A DNA stretch of 64,000 nt from Hippea alviniae EP5-r (GCF_000420385.1 NZ_ATUV01000001.1:248001-312000), one strand, 5' to 3'. Positions 17,160-25,249 are shown, counted from the first letter of the stretch. Program-made: numbers and translations. The notes: generated from the sequence alone by a model not told the origin.

Positions 17160-18315
17160 TGAAGTGTTAAAAGAAATGGATAATATGACACAAGAACAAA
17201 TTGATCAAATGATGAATCAACAAGATAATCATATGGATTCAAATGAAAATGTAAGAAATCAACCACAAAATCAACAAGGAACCGAAAAAAAATCATCCGG
17301 AGAAAATCAAGGAGAAAATAATAACTCCTTATCTGCGCAAAATACACCGCAAGCAGATGTTTCAGGTAAATTAGACCAAAAAAGAGAAGAAATTCAAATA
17401 GATATTGATGAAAGTGCAAAAGATGCAATTACTAAAAAAATGTCAAAAGATGAAATTGAAAGAGCAAAAGAAGAAATGAAAAATCAAAAAAAATTAGATA
17501 GGGAAGCATTAAAAAGAATTGCAGATAAAATAAAAAAAGAAATGGAATCTTCTGAAGAAGGTGTTAATTTTGAAAATGTAAGACCAAAATATAATTGGAA
17601 AATTCTTTTGAAAAAAATGAAACCTTCTGAAAAGAAAGAAGAAGAAACCTATTCAAGAATTTCAAGGAAATCTGCCGCAAGATTATTGCAGACAAAACAA
17701 ACGGGAGTGGCATTATTAATAAGACCGGGTACTAAAGAAGAAGATGTTGGGAAAGGGAGTGTGCTATTTATTCTTGATAGAAGTGATTCAATGAGTAATG
17801 TTTTTGGAATTATCAATGCTGAGATAAAAAAATTACTTACCAAAGATATGCAAAAATATTTTGATGAATTTTATCTTATTAAATTTGATAATGAATTTAG
17901 TTTTTATCAAGTTGATTTTCAAGAAAATAAAATTTTTGAAATTCCACAAATAATGACTTTTATAAAGAAGATGAAATCTAAATGGAATCCTCAAGTATTT
18001 ACAAAAGCAAATAAAAAACCTTATCCATTAATACATTTCTTTGATGCAACAAATTGGGGTGGTGGAACTGATTTTTCAAAAGAAATGTATGATATAACAA
18101 CTTTATTTTTAAAAAATGATAGAAATAATGCTATTTTGATTACTGATGAAGATATTTTATGGAAAGAAAATAAAAAGAAAATAAATTCATTAATTGTAAG
18201 ATATGGTAGAAAACCATTTAAATTTAATATAATACTGAAAGATAGAAGAACATATATAACATTTATTAAAAATTTTAGAGGTTTCAGATATTTGACTTAT
18301 TTTTTGGAGAATTGA
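17137..18315 (+). CDS. vWA-like domain protein (C-terminal half of a DUF2201-like gene)
   Basis: This protein is up to 392 residues long. The first third is a charged, Gln/Asn/Lys-rich linker. The C-terminal part is a von Willebrand A-like domain with the metal-site motif ILDRSDSMSNVFG, in which DxSxS is complete near residues 212-216. GGGTDFSKEM and ILITDEDILW follow. ATGs at 17137, 17149 and 17152 are possible starts; none has a good ribosome binding site. This fits the idea that it was once the continuation of the upstream frame. If translated separately, it would depend on coupling or re-initiation across the overlap. Confidence 0.65.
   Translation: MNKHMMYDEVLKEMDNMTQEQIDQMMNQQDNHMDSNENVRNQPQNQQGTEKKSSGENQGENNNSLSAQNTPQADVSGKLDQKREEIQIDIDESAKDAITKKMSKDEIERAKEEMKNQKKLDREALKRIADKIKKEMESSEEGVNFENVRPKYNWKILLKKMKPSEKKEEETYSRISRKSAARLLQTKQTGVALLIRPGTKEEDVGKGSVLFILDRSDSMSNVFGIINAEIKKLLTKDMQKYFDEFYLIKFDNEFSFYQVDFQENKIFEIPQIMTFIKKMKSKWNPQVFTKANKKPYPLIHFFDATNWGGGTDFSKEMYDITTLFLKNDRNNAILITDEDILWKENKKKINSLIVRYGRKPFKFNIILKDRRTYITFIKNFRGFRYLTYFLEN
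17148..17161 (+). repeat. 7-bp tandem duplication that breaks a reading frame
   Basis: TATGATG occurs twice in direct succession (17148-17154 and 17155-17161). With two copies the metallopeptidase-like frame stops at 17159. With one copy the sequence reads GCA TAT GAT GAA GTG and continues in frame into the vWA domain. This is seen directly in the bases. Confidence 0.9.
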
Positions 18316-18812
18316 AAAGTTTATAACTGAGACCTTTTGAGAATGAGTTAGAGCAAGAAAGAATAAATGGAATGTAGGCGCAATGGAAGACAAAAAGTAA
18401 AAGTTTTAGAAACGGCTCACCTCAAAAAACTGTGTAAACCCTTAAAAAAGCCGTTAGTAAAGATTTTTGCAGTATCCATGCTAGTCCTTTCTTGGCTTAT
18501 CTATACCAACAAATATATGCTATTAAGCCTATGAATCAAGTTAATATTAGTGTGTGACGATATGACGATTGTGACGGTATGTTTTATGATTTATTTTAAC
18601 AGGTAATAAACTTGAGAAAATGCTTAGTTTCGTGAGAACAAACTAATTCAGATATCCCATATTTAACCCTTTTTATTCAAGCGGAATTGACTTTCTGGCA
18701 AACGAATTTGGATTTCTTGTTTTTTCTGAATAACTGGGTTATTTTTAAGCCAATGCACTAATATTTCTGTTTTTAGTGCACATTTCTAAAACATGCACTG
18801 ACTTAGTGCATG
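18316..18812. other. Non-coding stretch between convergent genes
   Basis: No gene is seen on either strand. Apart from the TGCACTAA-type repeat cluster at its right end, it is unstructured A+T-rich sequence with short repeated words (gacgat, gtgacg) near 18555-18580. Confidence 0.5.
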
Positions 18813-18814
18813 TT
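18754..18814. repeat. Cluster of four TGCACTAA-type 8-mers forming nested hairpins
   Basis: TGCACTAA (18754-18761), its complement (18773-18780), TGCACTGA (18794-18801) and TTAGTGCA again (18803-18810) alternate in orientation. The right pair extends to a perfect 10-bp stem (18790-18799 with 18805-18814) that overlaps the fic stop codon. Only a short T run follows on the minus strand, so it is a weak terminator candidate. It could also be a binding-site array or a REP-like repeat. Confidence 0.6.
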
Positions 18815-19901
18815 ATTGACTCTTAAGTATCTCAAAAAGTCTACTGTTAATAAAAATCTTTTCTTTGCCAACCTTCTCACTTTTAACTATGCCAATTTTT
18901 TCAAGTTCTTTTAAGTATCTGGCAGCTATATTTCTTGATGCTATCTTATTGTCAACAAGCATAGAGATTTTTGTATATACATTGGAATATAAAATCTCGA
19001 CAAGTTCTTTTGAATATATCTTGGGTATCTGAGATTTTATCTTTTCTGAAGTCTCGTTCATAGCTTCCACAATCTTTTTGCTTAAATTCAGCGTTCTAAA
19101 AGATGTCTCTTCTATAGCCTTCAGCATAAAGACAACCCACTCTTCCCATTCGTTTTTGTAGGTAACATTTCTCAACAATCTGTAATATTCGCTTTTATGT
19201 TCTGTTAAATACCCACTCAAGTATAAAAAGGGTTCGCTTAAAAGGTTTTTTAACACTAAATATAAAACATTTATAATCCTGCCTGTTCTGCCATTTGCAT
19301 CATAGAATGGCTGAATTGCCTCAAACTGATAATGTATTAATGCGAGTTTGGTTAAAGGGTCGAATCCATCTTCGTCAGAGTTTATAAACTCTTCCAAGTT
19401 CTTTAAAAGATTCAAAATAATCTCTTCTCTATCTGGTGGTGTATAGTACACTTCATTTGTTTTATCGTTGATAAGCTTTGTTCCAGGGAGTTTTCTAATG
19501 CCGGCGCTATTGCCTTCTATCTCTTTCTGAATTTCTATAATGATATTCGTGGTTAACAGCCAATGCTTTTTAATCAAGTTATACCCTTTGTAAATGGCTT
19601 TTCTGTAGTTGATTACTTCTTTAACTTCAGGTTTTGTGATATTTTTCCTCAAAATAAGGGATTTATAAAGTTCATCGTGAGTTGTTATTATATTTTCAAT
19701 CTCAGAGCTGTCTTTGGCTTCCTTTATCGTTATTGAGCTTAATATTATATCCTTGTTAGGCAAAAGCTCTGAATAACCTTTTAACTCAGCCAAAGCTTTA
19801 TGTGTTTTTATTAACTGTTTTAAAATTACATCAGTTTCTGAAAAATCCTTAGGTGGCAGGAAAGGTAAATTATTAAAAGGCTTATTGGGGTCAGGTTTCA
19901 T
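18813..19901 (-). CDS. Fic family protein with altered catalytic motif
   Basis: The 362-residue protein has an N-terminal inhibitory-helix motif S-x3-E-N (65-70) and a Fic core (about 90-250). A C-terminal winged-helix region lies near 290-360 (ASRNIAARYLKELEKIGIV). Fic enzymes transfer AMP or related groups using the His of HPFx2(A/G)NGRxxR. Here the segment is IQPFYDANGRTGR, with Gln197 at the position of the catalytic His, while N203, G204, R205 and R208 are kept. A single base (CAG versus CAT/CAC) separates the two. The protein may be inactive or have lost AMPylation but kept DNA-binding regulation. Confidence 0.8.
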   Translation of the reverse strand: MKPDPNKPFNNLPFLPPKDFSETDVILKQLIKTHKALAELKGYSELLPNKDIILSSITIKEAKDSSEIENIITTHDELYKSLILRKNITKPEVKEVINYRKAIYKGYNLIKKHWLLTTNIIIEIQKEIEGNSAGIRKLPGTKLINDKTNEVYYTPPDREEIILNLLKNLEEFINSDEDGFDPLTKLALIHYQFEAIQPFYDANGRTGRIINVLYLVLKNLLSEPFLYLSGYLTEHKSEYYRLLRNVTYKNEWEEWVVFMLKAIEETSFRTLNLSKKIVEAMNETSEKIKSQIPKIYSKELVEILYSNVYTKISMLVDNKIASRNIAARYLKELEKIGIVKSEKVGKEKIFINSRLFEILKSQ

Positions 19902-20037
19902 TGCTTTTTAACTCCAAACCTTTGACATAAATTCAAACATACAGTTTTTATTCTTAGCTTTAAAATGCTATACCATTTTACGCAAGAAATCTATCTTATA
20001 ATTGTAAGTAGTAGCTGTAATGCTTATTTTTCATGTT

Positions 20038-21225
20038 TTAGCTACTTTTATTTGATTTTATTTTGTCTTCTGTTTTGGAATTTAAATCTCTGCTTACATT
20101 TTCAAGGTCTTCTACGGCTTTCCTTTTTATATCCGGTATAAGGTGAGAGTAGCGCTCTGTCATAGCTAAGGTTTTGTGTCCCATAAGCTCTTTAATTGTA
20201 TAGATAGGTGTTCCTTTTATGGCAAGCCAGGAAGCAAAAGTGTGCCTAAGGGTGTGGAAAACAACTCTATCTTTTCTATCAACTACATTATCATTCAACC
20301 CTAAAGCATTGACTGCTCTAAAGAATGAGTGTGATATTTTGGTTATCTTTTCACCCTTGGAGCTTTTAAATACAAGGCCACTCTCTTCTTTTAAGTCTCT
20401 CTTTTTATCAAGCAGCATTTCTTTAACGCCATCTGTCATATATGCAACCCTGTCGGTTTTGTTTTTAGAGTTTTTTATGTATATTATCCCATTATCAAAA
20501 TCTATATCTTCCCACTTGAGATTGAATATCTCACCTGCTCTCATGCCAGTGTATAGGCTCAAATACGCCATTTCGTAGGTCTGTTTGCTATGTTTCTTTA
20601 GCTCTTCAAGCAAATTGCCTGCTTCTTCAGGTGATAAAAATCTAATTCTTTTATTGTCTTCTTTTGGTTTTTTAACCTTAGTTGCTGGGTTTATCCCTGA
20701 ATATATTCCCCAGTTTATTGCCATATTGAATGCCTGTCTGACAACAGCTAAAGCATACTCTATTGTTCTTGGAGCTTTACCTTCTTCTTTCATTTCTTTT
20801 TTTACTTTCTCAAGGTCAAAGGGAGATATATCCTTCAGAGTTTTTTCTCCTATAATTGGCTTAATCCATGCGTTGTATAACTGATACTCCCTTTGATAGC
20901 TTGAGCTGTTTTTGTTGTCTTTAGAGTAGGGCAGATACTTCTCACTCATAAACTCATCAAATGTAATTTTTTGTTTTTTCTTCTTTTGGATAGGTATTAC
21001 TTCTTCTCCAAGTCTTATATTTCTTAGCCTTTCGTTTCTTATCTCAAAGGCATATTTGGCAGTTATACCTTCGCTTTCCCATCCTATTTTCTCCCTTATG
21101 CGCTTACCAGAAGGATCAACATATCTGATGTAGTAACACCTATCTGGTTTTCCGTTAAATCTTCTCTCACTGCTTTCGTAATATGTCACTCCAGGATACT
21201 TCTTCATGCTAAAAAATTTAGCCAT
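20038..21225 (-). CDS. Tyrosine integrase of the mobile element
   Basis: The 395-residue protein has an N-terminal arm-binding region, a SAM-like core-binding domain (about 85-175) and a tyrosine recombinase catalytic domain. The catalytic set is complete: R229, H324-x2-R327, H350 and Y359, in GMRAGEIF, HTLRHTF, GHK and ERYSH. GGAGG precedes the start. The gene sits 190 bases from the tRNA-Phe 3' fragment and reads away from it, so it almost certainly catalyses integration and, with a helper, excision at that site. Confidence 0.93.
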   Translation of the reverse strand: MAKFFSMKKYPGVTYYESSERRFNGKPDRCYYIRYVDPSGKRIREKIGWESEGITAKYAFEIRNERLRNIRLGEEVIPIQKKKKQKITFDEFMSEKYLPYSKDNKNSSSYQREYQLYNAWIKPIIGEKTLKDISPFDLEKVKKEMKEEGKAPRTIEYALAVVRQAFNMAINWGIYSGINPATKVKKPKEDNKRIRFLSPEEAGNLLEELKKHSKQTYEMAYLSLYTGMRAGEIFNLKWEDIDFDNGIIYIKNSKNKTDRVAYMTDGVKEMLLDKKRDLKEESGLVFKSSKGEKITKISHSFFRAVNALGLNDNVVDRKDRVVFHTLRHTFASWLAIKGTPIYTIKELMGHKTLAMTERYSHLIPDIKRKAVEDLENVSRDLNSKTEDKIKSNKSS

Positions 21226-21269
21226 AACTCCTCCTTTTTATTAATAAAACAACAAATCCGTGTGCCATG

Positions 21270-21289
21270 ATTAGTCCACTATTAGTCCA
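21270..21289. repeat. Two direct 9-bp repeats with 11-bp period near the attachment site
   Basis: ATTAGTCCA occurs at 21270-21278 and 21281-21289, between the integrase start and the tRNA fragment. Direct repeats at about one helical turn are typical of integrase arm-type or excisionase sites; that role is inferred. Confidence 0.5.
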
Positions 21290-21414
21290 TAAATGTGGAA
21301 AAATTAGAGATTTTAAGGGAAATCCAAGGAACATTGAAATCTTCATAATTACTTATATAACAAGGAAAAATGAAAGTCAAGGAAAAGTGGGGAAGAGAGC
21401 AGAAATAGTGCGGA

Positions 21415-21464
21415 AGGGACTGAAAATCCCTGTGTCGGCGGTTCGATTCCGTCTCTCGGCACCA
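21415..21464 (+). other. attR: 3' half of a tRNA-Phe gene
   Basis: The sequence runs from the anticodon arm (stem AGGGA/TCCCT, loop CTGAAAA, anticodon GAA) through variable region, T arm (GGCGG TTCGATT CCGTC) and acceptor strand TCTCGGC to ACCA. The expected 5' half (a complement GCCGAGA and a D arm) is missing upstream, so this is not a working tRNA. It is the duplicated end left by integration into tRNA-Phe. Confidence 0.85.
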
Positions 21465-21588
21465 TTTTTCTTTTTGTGGGATACAAGGATAGAGTTTTGT
21501 AATTAGCTTTATTTTTTATTTTCAAGGATAGATAAAAAGGGATTTTGCTCTTTCTTTAGGCATTCGTTGAAAATTTACTGCTTGGATA

Positions 21589-21618
21589 TTGATAAAATCA
21601 AAACGAAAATGATATAAT
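21589..21618 (+). promoter_or_regulatory. σ70 promoter giving a probable leaderless transcript
   Basis: TTGATA (21589-21594) and TATAAT (21613-21618) are spaced 18 bases apart. Transcription would start near 21625, the first base of the GTG start codon, and no ribosome binding site is seen. Confidence 0.65.
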
Positions 21619-21624
21619 TTAAAA

Positions 21625-22584
21625 GTGAAATCAAAGATTGTGTGGGGCATTATTATATTATTTTTTTTCGGGTTTTGGCAAACTGCTTTTTCTGAGAGAG
21701 TTTTTACTTTTATTCCACAGTGGCGTCCACAGGCACAGTTTGCAGGATTTTATGTTGCTTACGATAAGGGCTTTTATAAAAAATATGGTATAGATGTTAA
21801 ATTTTTATCAGGTGGGCCTGATGCACCTTCTGAAGAGTATCTAAAAGAAGGTAAAGCTGATTTTGCCACAATGTGGCTTTCGACAGCAATAAAACTTAAA
21901 GCCAACGGTGTTGACCTTGTAAATATAGCTCAAATCTTTCAACGCTCATCGCTTGTTTTGGTTGCATGGAAAAACAAGGTTAAATCAATAAGAGATTTAA
22001 ATGGAAAAAAGATAGGCGTATGGGGCTCATCCTTTATGGTCCCTTTTAGAGCATTTCTAAACAAATACAAGATAAAGTGTAAGATAGTTCCAAAAATGAG
22101 CTCTATAAACCTGTTTTTGATGGGCGGTGTAGATGCTGCAACTGCCATGTGGTATAACGAATACAACGAGATTATAAACTCAGGAGTTCAACCAGACCAG
22201 CTGACGATTTTTATGTTTTACAAGTATGGTTTAAATTTTCCTGAAGATGGCATATATGTGTTGAGAAAGACTTATGATAGATACCCTACGCAGTGCAGGG
22301 CTTTTGTAAAGGCAAGTATAGAAGGATGGCTGTATGCGTTTAAGCATCCAGAAGAAGCAGTGAGAATAGTAATGAAATATATGTTTAAAGCTCATGTTCC
22401 AACAAATAGAGCTCATCAAGAGTGGATGTTAAAAAGTGTGAAAAAAGCATTCTTTTATGGTGGTAAGATAGGGATTTTAAATAAAAAAGAGTATGAGTTT
22501 GTGGCAAAGACTTTAAAGAGACAGGGTTTAATAGATAAAATTCCGCCTTTCGACTCGTTTTATAAAGGCTGTTATGGGAAATAA
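21625..22584 (+). CDS. Periplasmic NMT1/SsuA-type substrate-binding protein
   Basis: The 319-residue protein starts with a signal peptide (residues 1-23, cleavage near AFS-E). An NMT1/THI5-like binding fold follows, with WRPQAQFAGFYVAYDKGFY near 33-51, GKADFATMW near 75-83 and LNGKKIGVWG near 123-132. Such proteins bind nitrate, sulfonates, pyrimidine precursors or similar small molecules for ABC importers. No permease or ATPase gene follows. Instead its stop overlaps a sensor phosphatase gene by 11 bases, so it may act as a ligand-presenting subunit for signalling. The GTG start is supported by the signal peptide and the promoter position. The ligand is unknown. Confidence 0.8.
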   Translation: MKSKIVWGIIILFFFGFWQTAFSERVFTFIPQWRPQAQFAGFYVAYDKGFYKKYGIDVKFLSGGPDAPSEEYLKEGKADFATMWLSTAIKLKANGVDLVNIAQIFQRSSLVLVAWKNKVKSIRDLNGKKIGVWGSSFMVPFRAFLNKYKIKCKIVPKMSSINLFLMGGVDAATAMWYNEYNEIINSGVQPDQLTIFMFYKYGLNFPEDGIYVLRKTYDRYPTQCRAFVKASIEGWLYAFKHPEEAVRIVMKYMFKAHVPTNRAHQEWMLKSVKKAFFYGGKIGILNKKEYEFVAKTLKRQGLIDKIPPFDSFYKGCYGK

Positions 22585-24514
22585 AAGCATTGCGTTTAAA
22601 TTTGCATCTTACATTATAGCTACAACATCTCTAATTCTTGCGTTAATGTTTACATATAGCTATATCTATTCGACAAGAATAATAAAGGAAAAAATAGAAG
22701 AGAATGCTAAAAACTTGACTCAATCCGTTGTAAACAAAATAGATGCCATTCTGCTTCCTATTCAAAAGATTCCAAGCTCTCTTGCCATATTTCTTGAAAA
22801 CTCTGATTTGTCGGAGAAAGAGTTATTAAAGCTTATAAAAGAGACGGTTGAAAACAATCCAGACATATACGGATGCACGGTTGCATTTGAGCCGTATAAA
22901 TTCGATAGAGCAAAGCTCTATTTTGCACCATACTACTACAGGTCGGGCAATAAAATAAAGTTCAAATATGTAGGAAGCAGCTCTTACAGGTACTTTTACT
23001 GGGATTGGTATCAAATACCCAAAGAGCTCGGTAAAGCCGTGTGGAGTGAACCATACTATGGCAAGGGTAGTCAAAGTATAATGTCAACATATTCCGTTCC
23101 CTTTTATAAGGTTGAAAATGGGAAAAAGATTTTTATGGGTGTTGTTGCAGTTGATGTATCGTTGGATTGGCTAAAAAAGATGATATCTTCAATAAAAATA
23201 GGAGAGAGTGGCTATGCTTTTTTAATCTCAAAATACGGAAGGTTCATAACCTATCCAAAAAAGAGATTCATAATGAACGAAACAATCTTCACAGTGGCAG
23301 AAGAATACAACAATCCCCATATCAGAAAAATCGGAATGATGATGATACACGGCAAAACTGGTCTCGTTCTTACAAAAAGCATCTTAACAGGCAAAGAGTG
23401 TTGGCTCTCTTTTGCTCCAATCTCATCAAACGGCTGGTCAGTGGGAGTCATGTTCCCAAAACAAGAGCTCCTTTTGCCTATAAAAAAGCTCAACATAAAC
23501 CTTCTGCTTCTTGGTGTATTTGGCTTTGGAATGCTGGTTATGTTAATCTTTATAATATCCCGCTCAATAACAAAACCCATCGTGGCTTTAGGTGAAATAA
23601 CAAAAGATGTATCAAAAGGCAGGCTCGACATAGAGATTCCATACACACATTTAAAAGACGAAATCGGCGGGCTTGCAAAATCCTTCGAACAGATGAAAAA
23701 ATCCTTAAAGCTCTATATAGAAAACTTAAAAGAAACAACAGCCGCAAAAGAAAGAATAGAAAGCGAGCTCGACATAGCCTCAAAAATACAGTCAAGCATG
23801 TTGCCATGCTCATTCCTTCCAGACATAAAAGAGTTCGACATATACGCTGTGATGAAACCAGCAAGAAAGGTTGGTGGTGATTTTTATGATTTTTTCTTTG
23901 TGGAAAAGAATAAACTCTGTTTTCTTATAGGCGATGTATCGGGTAAAGGCGTTCCTGCTTCTTTGTTTATGGCAATAATAAGGTATCTAATAAAAACGGA
24001 TGCGTTAAGAGGGCTCTCACCAGCAGAAACCTTAACCCGAGTAAACAGAATCATAGCTCAAGATAACGAAAGGTGTATGTTTGCGACTGTTTTTATGGGT
24101 ATTTTAAATACCGAAAATGGCGAAATAGAGTTTGCCAACGCAGGGCATTTGCCACCTGTTGTATGCTATTCTGAATCTACGGGTTTTATTAAAGTTAAAA
24201 ACGGATTTGTTGTTGGAGTGATGAAAGAAGCACACTTTGAGAACCAGTCGATTAAGCTTAACAAGAACGACACAATCTTTTTATATACAGATGGCGTAAC
24301 AGAAGCGATAAATAAGAACAGTGAGCAGTTTGGTAAAGATAGATTGATTAAAGCTTTGTCTGAAAATTGCTCCAAAGATACTCAAGGGATGGTAAAAGAT
24401 ATATTAAACAGAATAAACGAATTTGCTCAAGGTGTGAATCAATACGATGATATAACGATGCTTGCTTTGAAGTATATAGGTTTAGTCGATAAACCATCTC
24501 CTTCTAAAGAGTGA
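22574..24514 (+). CDS. Membrane sensor PP2C/SpoIIE-type phosphatase (Cache-HAMP-SpoIIE)
   Basis: The 646-residue protein has a transmembrane helix (about 9-30) and a large periplasmic Cache-like sensor (about 35-295, with YRYFYWDWY and GYAFLISKYGRFI). A second helix (about 300-322), a HAMP domain and a short coiled coil lead to a SpoIIE-type PP2C domain. Metal-binding motifs are GGDFYDFF, IGDVSGKGVPASL, LYTDGVTEA and YDDITMLALK. Such phosphatases usually act on anti-anti-sigma proteins in partner-switching pathways. The start overlaps the stop of the upstream binding-protein gene, suggesting coupled synthesis. Its 3' end overlaps the convergent modB-like gene by 33 bases. Confidence 0.88.
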   Translation: MGNKSIAFKFASYIIATTSLILALMFTYSYIYSTRIIKEKIEENAKNLTQSVVNKIDAILLPIQKIPSSLAIFLENSDLSEKELLKLIKETVENNPDIYGCTVAFEPYKFDRAKLYFAPYYYRSGNKIKFKYVGSSSYRYFYWDWYQIPKELGKAVWSEPYYGKGSQSIMSTYSVPFYKVENGKKIFMGVVAVDVSLDWLKKMISSIKIGESGYAFLISKYGRFITYPKKRFIMNETIFTVAEEYNNPHIRKIGMMMIHGKTGLVLTKSILTGKECWLSFAPISSNGWSVGVMFPKQELLLPIKKLNINLLLLGVFGFGMLVMLIFIISRSITKPIVALGEITKDVSKGRLDIEIPYTHLKDEIGGLAKSFEQMKKSLKLYIENLKETTAAKERIESELDIASKIQSSMLPCSFLPDIKEFDIYAVMKPARKVGGDFYDFFFVEKNKLCFLIGDVSGKGVPASLFMAIIRYLIKTDALRGLSPAETLTRVNRIIAQDNERCMFATVFMGILNTENGEIEFANAGHLPPVVCYSESTGFIKVKNGFVVGVMKEAHFENQSIKLNKNDTIFLYTDGVTEAINKNSEQFGKDRLIKALSENCSKDTQGMVKDILNRINEFAQGVNQYDDITMLALKYIGLVDKPSPSKE

Positions 24515-25249
24515 TTTTATAACTATAACGGCTACAAAAGATACTACCACGATTAAAATACTTGCTGCGAGTCCTTCGTTAAAGTTGCCTTCTGTCATTT
24601 TAAGATAAATGTTTATCGGTATGTTTGCCGTCTTGTAAGCTATACCGCCACCAACCATTAATGTTGCTCCGAATTCACCTAAGCTTCTAAGCCATGTTAA
24701 CATTAGCCCAGACATAATACTGCTAAAGGCGAGCTTGAAAGTTGTGTCGTAAAAGGAAGAGAAGTTTGAAGCGCCAAGAGTCATAGCAATTCTTTCGTAT
24801 GTTGGTGGTATGAGTTCAAAGGCATTTTTTGATGCTTTAACACTGAATGGAAAAGCGACGAAGAATTGAGCTATAGTTGCACCAGCCGTTGTAAATATAA
24901 AAGAGTAAAAGGATTTAATGAATGGTGCGTTGAAGAGTGTAAGAAGTAAGGTTCCAACGATTAAAGGCGGAATTATAAGTGGTATATCAAAAAACGAGTC
25001 CAATATGCGAGAAAACATGCTGTTGCTTCTTGCTAAAAAGAAGCCAGAAGGTATGCCGAAAACAGCAGAGAGCATTGTCGCCATTGAAGAAGTTTTCAAT
25101 CCAAACCATACTGCACTTAGAAATTCTCCATCGCCAAACAGCGCAACAATATCTTTTGGATTAACCTTAATAAAACCATAAGCAATTATGCTTACAAGAA
25201 ACAGTGTTAGAATTATGGTAAAAACAAAGGATATCTGCGTCAATCTCAT
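24482..25249 (-). CDS. modB: Molybdate/tungstate-type ABC transporter permease (ModB-like)
   Basis: The 255-residue protein has five to six transmembrane segments and the cytoplasmic loop EAA-like motif (MTLGASNFSSFYDTTF, then RSLGEFGATLMVGG) of ModB/TupB/CysTW-type permeases. It is the last gene of the minus-strand modC-modA-modB order, overlapping modA by 4 bases. The oxyanion (molybdate, tungstate or sulfate) cannot be settled from the permease; the riboswitch upstream of modC favours molybdate or tungstate. Confidence 0.8.
   Translation of the reverse strand: MRLTQISFVFTIILTLFLVSIIAYGFIKVNPKDIVALFGDGEFLSAVWFGLKTSSMATMLSAVFGIPSGFFLARSNSMFSRILDSFFDIPLIIPPLIVGTLLLTLFNAPFIKSFYSFIFTTAGATIAQFFVAFPFSVKASKNAFELIPPTYERIAMTLGASNFSSFYDTTFKLAFSSIMSGLMLTWLRSLGEFGATLMVGGGIAYKTANIPINIYLKMTEGNFNEGLAASILIVVVSFVAVIVIKSLFRRRWFID

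Larger units (their letters stand above)
1..21464. mobile_element. Integrative (mobilizable or conjugative) element, right part
   Basis: The right boundary is drawn at the CCA end of a tRNA-Phe 3' fragment (21415-21464), next to a tyrosine integrase gene. Inside lie a TrwABC-like mobilization set, a toxin-antitoxin pair, McrBC, a Fic protein, unknown genes and several broken genes. Genes to the right are ordinary chromosomal ones. No mating-pore genes are seen, so it is either an IME or an ICE whose secretion genes lie left of the window. The left end, expected at an intact tRNA-Phe gene, is not visible. The cargo and att logic are seen in the sequence; mobility is inferred. Confidence 0.75.

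Noticed and set aside
21370-21464. Intact tRNA-Phe gene
   Set aside because: The 3' half is perfect but no acceptor 5' strand (GCCGAGA) or D arm of normal size precedes it, so it is a fragment and not a working tRNA.
21267-21506. Open frame of 79 codons across the tRNA-Phe fragment
   Set aside because: It overlaps the attachment site and arm-type repeats, has no ribosome binding site and encodes no recognisable protein. The tRNA reading explains the sequence better.
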